From assembly GCA_030597775.1 (NCBI GenBank), contig JAUVRF010000077.1:1-7479 (forward strand): 7,479 nucleotides of DNA, in the 5' to 3' direction. The notes under the pieces are model-generated. The model saw nothing but the letters and a program-made list of their open reading frames with translations. It was not told where the DNA came from and ran no database searches. This document shows positions 5,684 to 7,479 of the stretch, piece after piece. Source of the stretch: Methanobacteriota archaeon. Its GTDB lineage: Archaea; Thermoplasmatota; DTKX01; GCA-020343715. A program made the translations under genes and the position numbers. How positions within the stretch are numbered: the stretch's first letter is position 1; each line of letters starts with the position of its first letter.

Positions 5684-6625
5684 ATGAGCCACTACGTCTA
5701 TGGACCCGTGCCCTCGCGGCGTCTCGGACGCTCCCTGGGCGTGAGTCTCGTCCCGCCGAAGACCTGCACATACTCGTGCGTGTACTGCCAGCTGGGCAGG
5801 ACCACTGACCAGACCGTGGAGCGACGCAGTTTCTTTCCTCCGGCCGACATCCTTGGCGAGATCGGGAACGCGCTGGAGGTCAAAGGCGACGTGGACCACA
5901 TCACCTTCATCGGCGACGGGGCGCCCACGTTATCATCGGACATCGGTCTGCTCATCGGGCAGGTCAAGGAACGGTTCGACGTCCCTGTTGCGGTGGTGAC
6001 CAACGGATCGTTGCTCTTCGACGCCCGGGTGAGGGCGGAGCTGATGGCGGCGGACAGGGTCCTTCCGACGCTCGCCACCGCCGAGTACAAGACCTGGCGG
6101 CGCATGCATCGGCCCCACGGGGACCTGGTCCTGTACGCGGTCATCGAAGGGCTGGTGAACTTCAGCCAGGAGTACGGAGGCGACCTTTGGCTGGAGGTGA
6201 TGCTGGTCCACGGGCTCAACGACTCCGATGTGTCCCTCAAGGCCCTTCGCGAGTCGATCCAGAGGATCCGGCCCGGACGGGTGGACCTTCTGACACCCAT
6301 CCGGCCCCCCACAGAGGATTGGGTCGAAGTGCCTGAACCGGACAGGGTGCTCAGGGCGGAAGAGTTGCTCGGTTCCAGCGAGGCCATGGTGAGTGAGGCG
6401 GATGCTCCGTTCGACGCGGCGGATTTCGGGAGCTGCCGGGAGGCCGTCCTTACCATCTGCTCCCGCCATCCACTGAGGGAGAGGATAGCCAGGGATCTGT
6501 GTACCCGTCTGAATGGCGAGGGAGCGGTCGAGGAGATGTTGTTCGACGAGGAGATCCACACGGTGAGATGGCGCGGAGAGACGTACCTCTTACCACATCA
6601 TCTCGTGAGGAATGCAGGTACATAG
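5684..6625 (+). CDS. Radical SAM protein (COG0731-like)
   Basis: This 313-residue protein has the radical SAM motif CTYSCVYC (C28, C32, C35), which binds the [4Fe-4S] cluster that cleaves SAM to a 5'-deoxyadenosyl radical. The leader GPVPSRRLGRSLGVSLVPPK is characteristic of a COG0731-type subfamily of unassigned function. Later parts of the barrel include DHITFIGDGAPTL (71-83), VVTNGSLL (104-111) and LLTPIRPPTEDW (202-213). The C-terminal 55 residues (HPLRERIARDL to YLLPHH) look like a small winged-helix-like domain. There is no extra Cys cluster of the SPASM type, although C251, C259 and C273 are scattered there. The Glu expected in the GxGEPTL segment is Ala80 here. It lies 30 bases after the His-tailed NifX-like gene, so a role in maturing a cofactor or protein of this system is plausible but unproven. 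Confidence 0.9.
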   Translation: MSHYVYGPVPSRRLGRSLGVSLVPPKTCTYSCVYCQLGRTTDQTVERRSFFPPADILGEIGNALEVKGDVDHITFIGDGAPTLSSDIGLLIGQVKERFDVPVAVVTNGSLLFDARVRAELMAADRVLPTLATAEYKTWRRMHRPHGDLVLYAVIEGLVNFSQEYGGDLWLEVMLVHGLNDSDVSLKALRESIQRIRPGRVDLLTPIRPPTEDWVEVPEPDRVLRAEELLGSSEAMVSEADAPFDAADFGSCREAVLTICSRHPLRERIARDLCTRLNGEGAVEEMLFDEEIHTVRWRGETYLLPHHLVRNAGT

Positions 6626-6634
6626 GAAATGGTC

Positions 6635-6643
6635 GAGGAGGTT
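6635..6643 (+). promoter_or_regulatory. Ribosome binding site deciding the start of the NifU-like gene
   Basis: GAGGAGGTT lies 5 bases before ATG at 6649, an ideal spacing. It rules out a longer in-frame start at 6499, which would add 50 residues overlapping the radical SAM gene, and the out-of-frame ATG at 6644. Confidence 0.7.
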
Positions 6644-6648
6644 ATGGA

Positions 6649-7080
6649 ATGGAAGAGACGAACTACACCGATGGGATCGATAAGCTGGCTTCCAATCTTC
6701 AGTCGAAGATCGACGAGGACGAGGCGAAGGTGTTCTCAGAAACAGCTCTCTACGAGGCGCATCATCCCCAGAACTTCGGGGTCATCGAGAATCCCGATGG
6801 CAAGGCGGTACTGACAGGATCGTGTGGCGACACGATGGAGATGTTCGTGGTCGTCGAGGGTGACCGGGTGGTCGAGGTCAAGTTCTCGACCGACGGTTGC
6901 GGGGCCACCTTCGCCTGCGGGAGCATGCTCTCGAAGATGGCAAAGGGTCAAAAGACAGAACAGGTGCTGGCCCTCACCGACGAGGACCTCATCGAGCGTC
7001 TGGACGGCCTTCCCGAGGAGAACCTCCACTGCGCCCGTCTGGCAGTGGCCACCCTGCACGGTGCCGTGAAGGTCACCTGA
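6649..7080 (+). CDS. NifU/IscU-type Fe-S cluster assembly scaffold
   Basis: This 143-residue protein carries a NifU N-terminal/IscU domain (PF01592), the scaffold on which Fe-S clusters are built from iron and sulfur before transfer. The start of the domain is YEAHHPQNFGVIENPDG (35-51). The three ligand cysteines are C59 in GSCGDT (with the conserved Asp61), C84 in DGCGATF, and C128 in HCARLA. An extra C90 replaces the Ser-rich stretch usual after the second ligand (FACGSM). The LPPVK-like chaperone recognition motif of bacterial IscU is absent. An N-terminal extension of about 33 charged residues precedes the domain. No cysteine desulfurase gene is in the window, so the sulfur source is elsewhere or sulfide itself, as proposed for many anaerobic archaea. 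It closes the operon and would supply clusters to Mrp and the ferredoxin-type ATPases. Confidence 0.92.
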   Translation: MEETNYTDGIDKLASNLQSKIDEDEAKVFSETALYEAHHPQNFGVIENPDGKAVLTGSCGDTMEMFVVVEGDRVVEVKFSTDGCGATFACGSMLSKMAKGQKTEQVLALTDEDLIERLDGLPEENLHCARLAVATLHGAVKVT

Positions 7081-7167
7081 CCAGACCGGGTCCTGGGTGG
7101 CCGTCCACGTTGACTCAAGGACATCTCCTTCGGCGCTCCCTGGCCCCCGACGTTCCCCGCGCCCTTC

Positions 7168-7479
7168 TCACCGCTGCTTCGCCTGGTAGCCGTGGCCCAG
7201 GTCGCGCCTGCCCTCGGGCACGAGTGCATCCACCGTCCGCTCCACCTCGGCCTTGGACGGAGCACCACCGACGACGGTCCCCTCGATGACGGCGTACCAA
7301 CCGCCCAGGGCTCCGGCGTCCTTCAGCGTCCTGCGGTGATGGCGTGCGTGGACCCCCCCCATTCTCTTGTGGTACTCGACAAGCAGCGAGCGGTCCTTGC
7401 GTACCAGTCCCTGGATCTCGGCCCAGTTGTCACTCCGGCTGCGCTCCGACCTGAGGAGCGCGCGCAGCCGCTCCAGGTC
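7168..7479 (-). CDS. Unrecognised protein, C-terminal part (5' end outside window)
   Basis: On the minus strand the frame ending in TGA at 7168-7170 stays open to the window edge, giving 103 codons with a protein-like composition. The visible sequence begins with a helical, charged part (around ERLRALLRSER and DNWAEIQGLVRKDR). It continues with LLVEYHKRMGGVHARHHRR and ends with a more compact GGWYAVIEGTVVGG stretch and helix KAEVERTVDAL. An internal ATG at 7360-7362 could be a start, but the coding-like sequence continues upstream and no good ribosome binding site precedes it. The family is not recognised. The gene is convergent with the metal-cluster operon, so it probably belongs to another transcription unit. 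A run of eight G (minus strand, 7353-7360) lies in the frame. Confidence 0.6.
   Translation of the reverse strand, partial: DLERLRALLRSERSRSDNWAEIQGLVRKDRSLLVEYHKRMGGVHARHHRRTLKDAGALGGWYAVIEGTVVGGAPSKAEVERTVDALVPEGRRDLGHGYQAKQR

Noticed and set aside
5698..6561. Antisense frame of 287 codons opposite the radical SAM gene
   Set aside because: The plus strand carries the CxxxCxxC motif and family leader; the antisense product is Ser/Arg-rich as expected of a shadow frame.
6499..6648. 50-residue longer start for the NifU-like gene
   Set aside because: It overlaps the radical SAM coding end out of frame, whereas ATG 6649 has GAGGAGGTT at ideal spacing.
7081..7167. Terminator between the convergent genes
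   Set aside because: No T-run on either strand and no convincing stem-loop was found. The gap is GC-rich without a recognisable signal.
1..7479. tRNA, rRNA, CRISPR array or insertion sequence
   Set aside because: No cloverleaf-like or rRNA-like stretch, no regularly spaced repeats and no transposase motif were seen; nearly the whole window is assigned to protein genes.

Overview
This GC-rich window most likely comes from an anaerobic archaeon, tentatively Thermoplasmatota (for example a Methanomassiliicoccales-like or sediment lineage). Four things point that way: a bacterio-opsin-activator type helix-turn-helix (HTH_10) regulator, a TATA-like box ahead of the main operon, strong GGAGGTGAT-type ribosome binding sites complementary to archaeal 16S rRNA, and frequent AGG and ATA codons. 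The assignment comes from gene content and signals only and was not tested by a search.

Left part (1-1580): the 3' end of an unrecognised gene with a His cluster and an acidic tail overlaps, as TGATG, a class I SAM-dependent methyltransferase. Twenty bases later comes an HTH_10 transcription regulator whose N-terminal region has a CxxC-x7-C cysteine group. A 76-base gap then holds an imperfect palindrome, a TATA-like box and an inverted repeat around the next start codon.

Central part (1657-7080): eight tightly packed plus-strand genes, probably one operon. In order they encode an Mrp/NBP35 ATPase, a NifX/NifB-fold protein, two tandem MinD-like ATPases each with an inserted 2[4Fe-4S] ferredoxin domain, a DUF1847 cysteine-rich protein with an acidic tail, a second NifX/NifB-fold protein with a His-rich tail, a radical SAM protein, and a NifU/IscU-type scaffold. 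Gaps are about 37 bases or less, two P-loop genes start with TTG, and the two MinD-ferredoxin genes overlap by 4 bases (ATGA).

Taken together the genes look like a metal-cluster assembly and delivery module. NifU would build Fe-S clusters, Mrp and the two MinD-ferredoxin ATPases would carry clusters or couple ATP to electron transfer, and the two NifX-like proteins would hold a cluster or metal. The core (Mrp + NifX-like + paired MinD-ferredoxin ATPases) resembles the 'orange protein' (ORP) operon of Desulfovibrio, whose ORP carries a Mo-Cu sulfide cluster. The additions here (DUF1847, radical SAM, NifU, and an upstream HTH_10 regulator in place of a sigma-54 system) make it an archaeal variant whose target is unknown. 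No nitrogenase genes are visible.

Right part (7081-7479): an 87-base gap without a recognisable signal, then the 3' part of a convergent minus-strand hypothetical gene that runs off the window and contains an eight-base G run.
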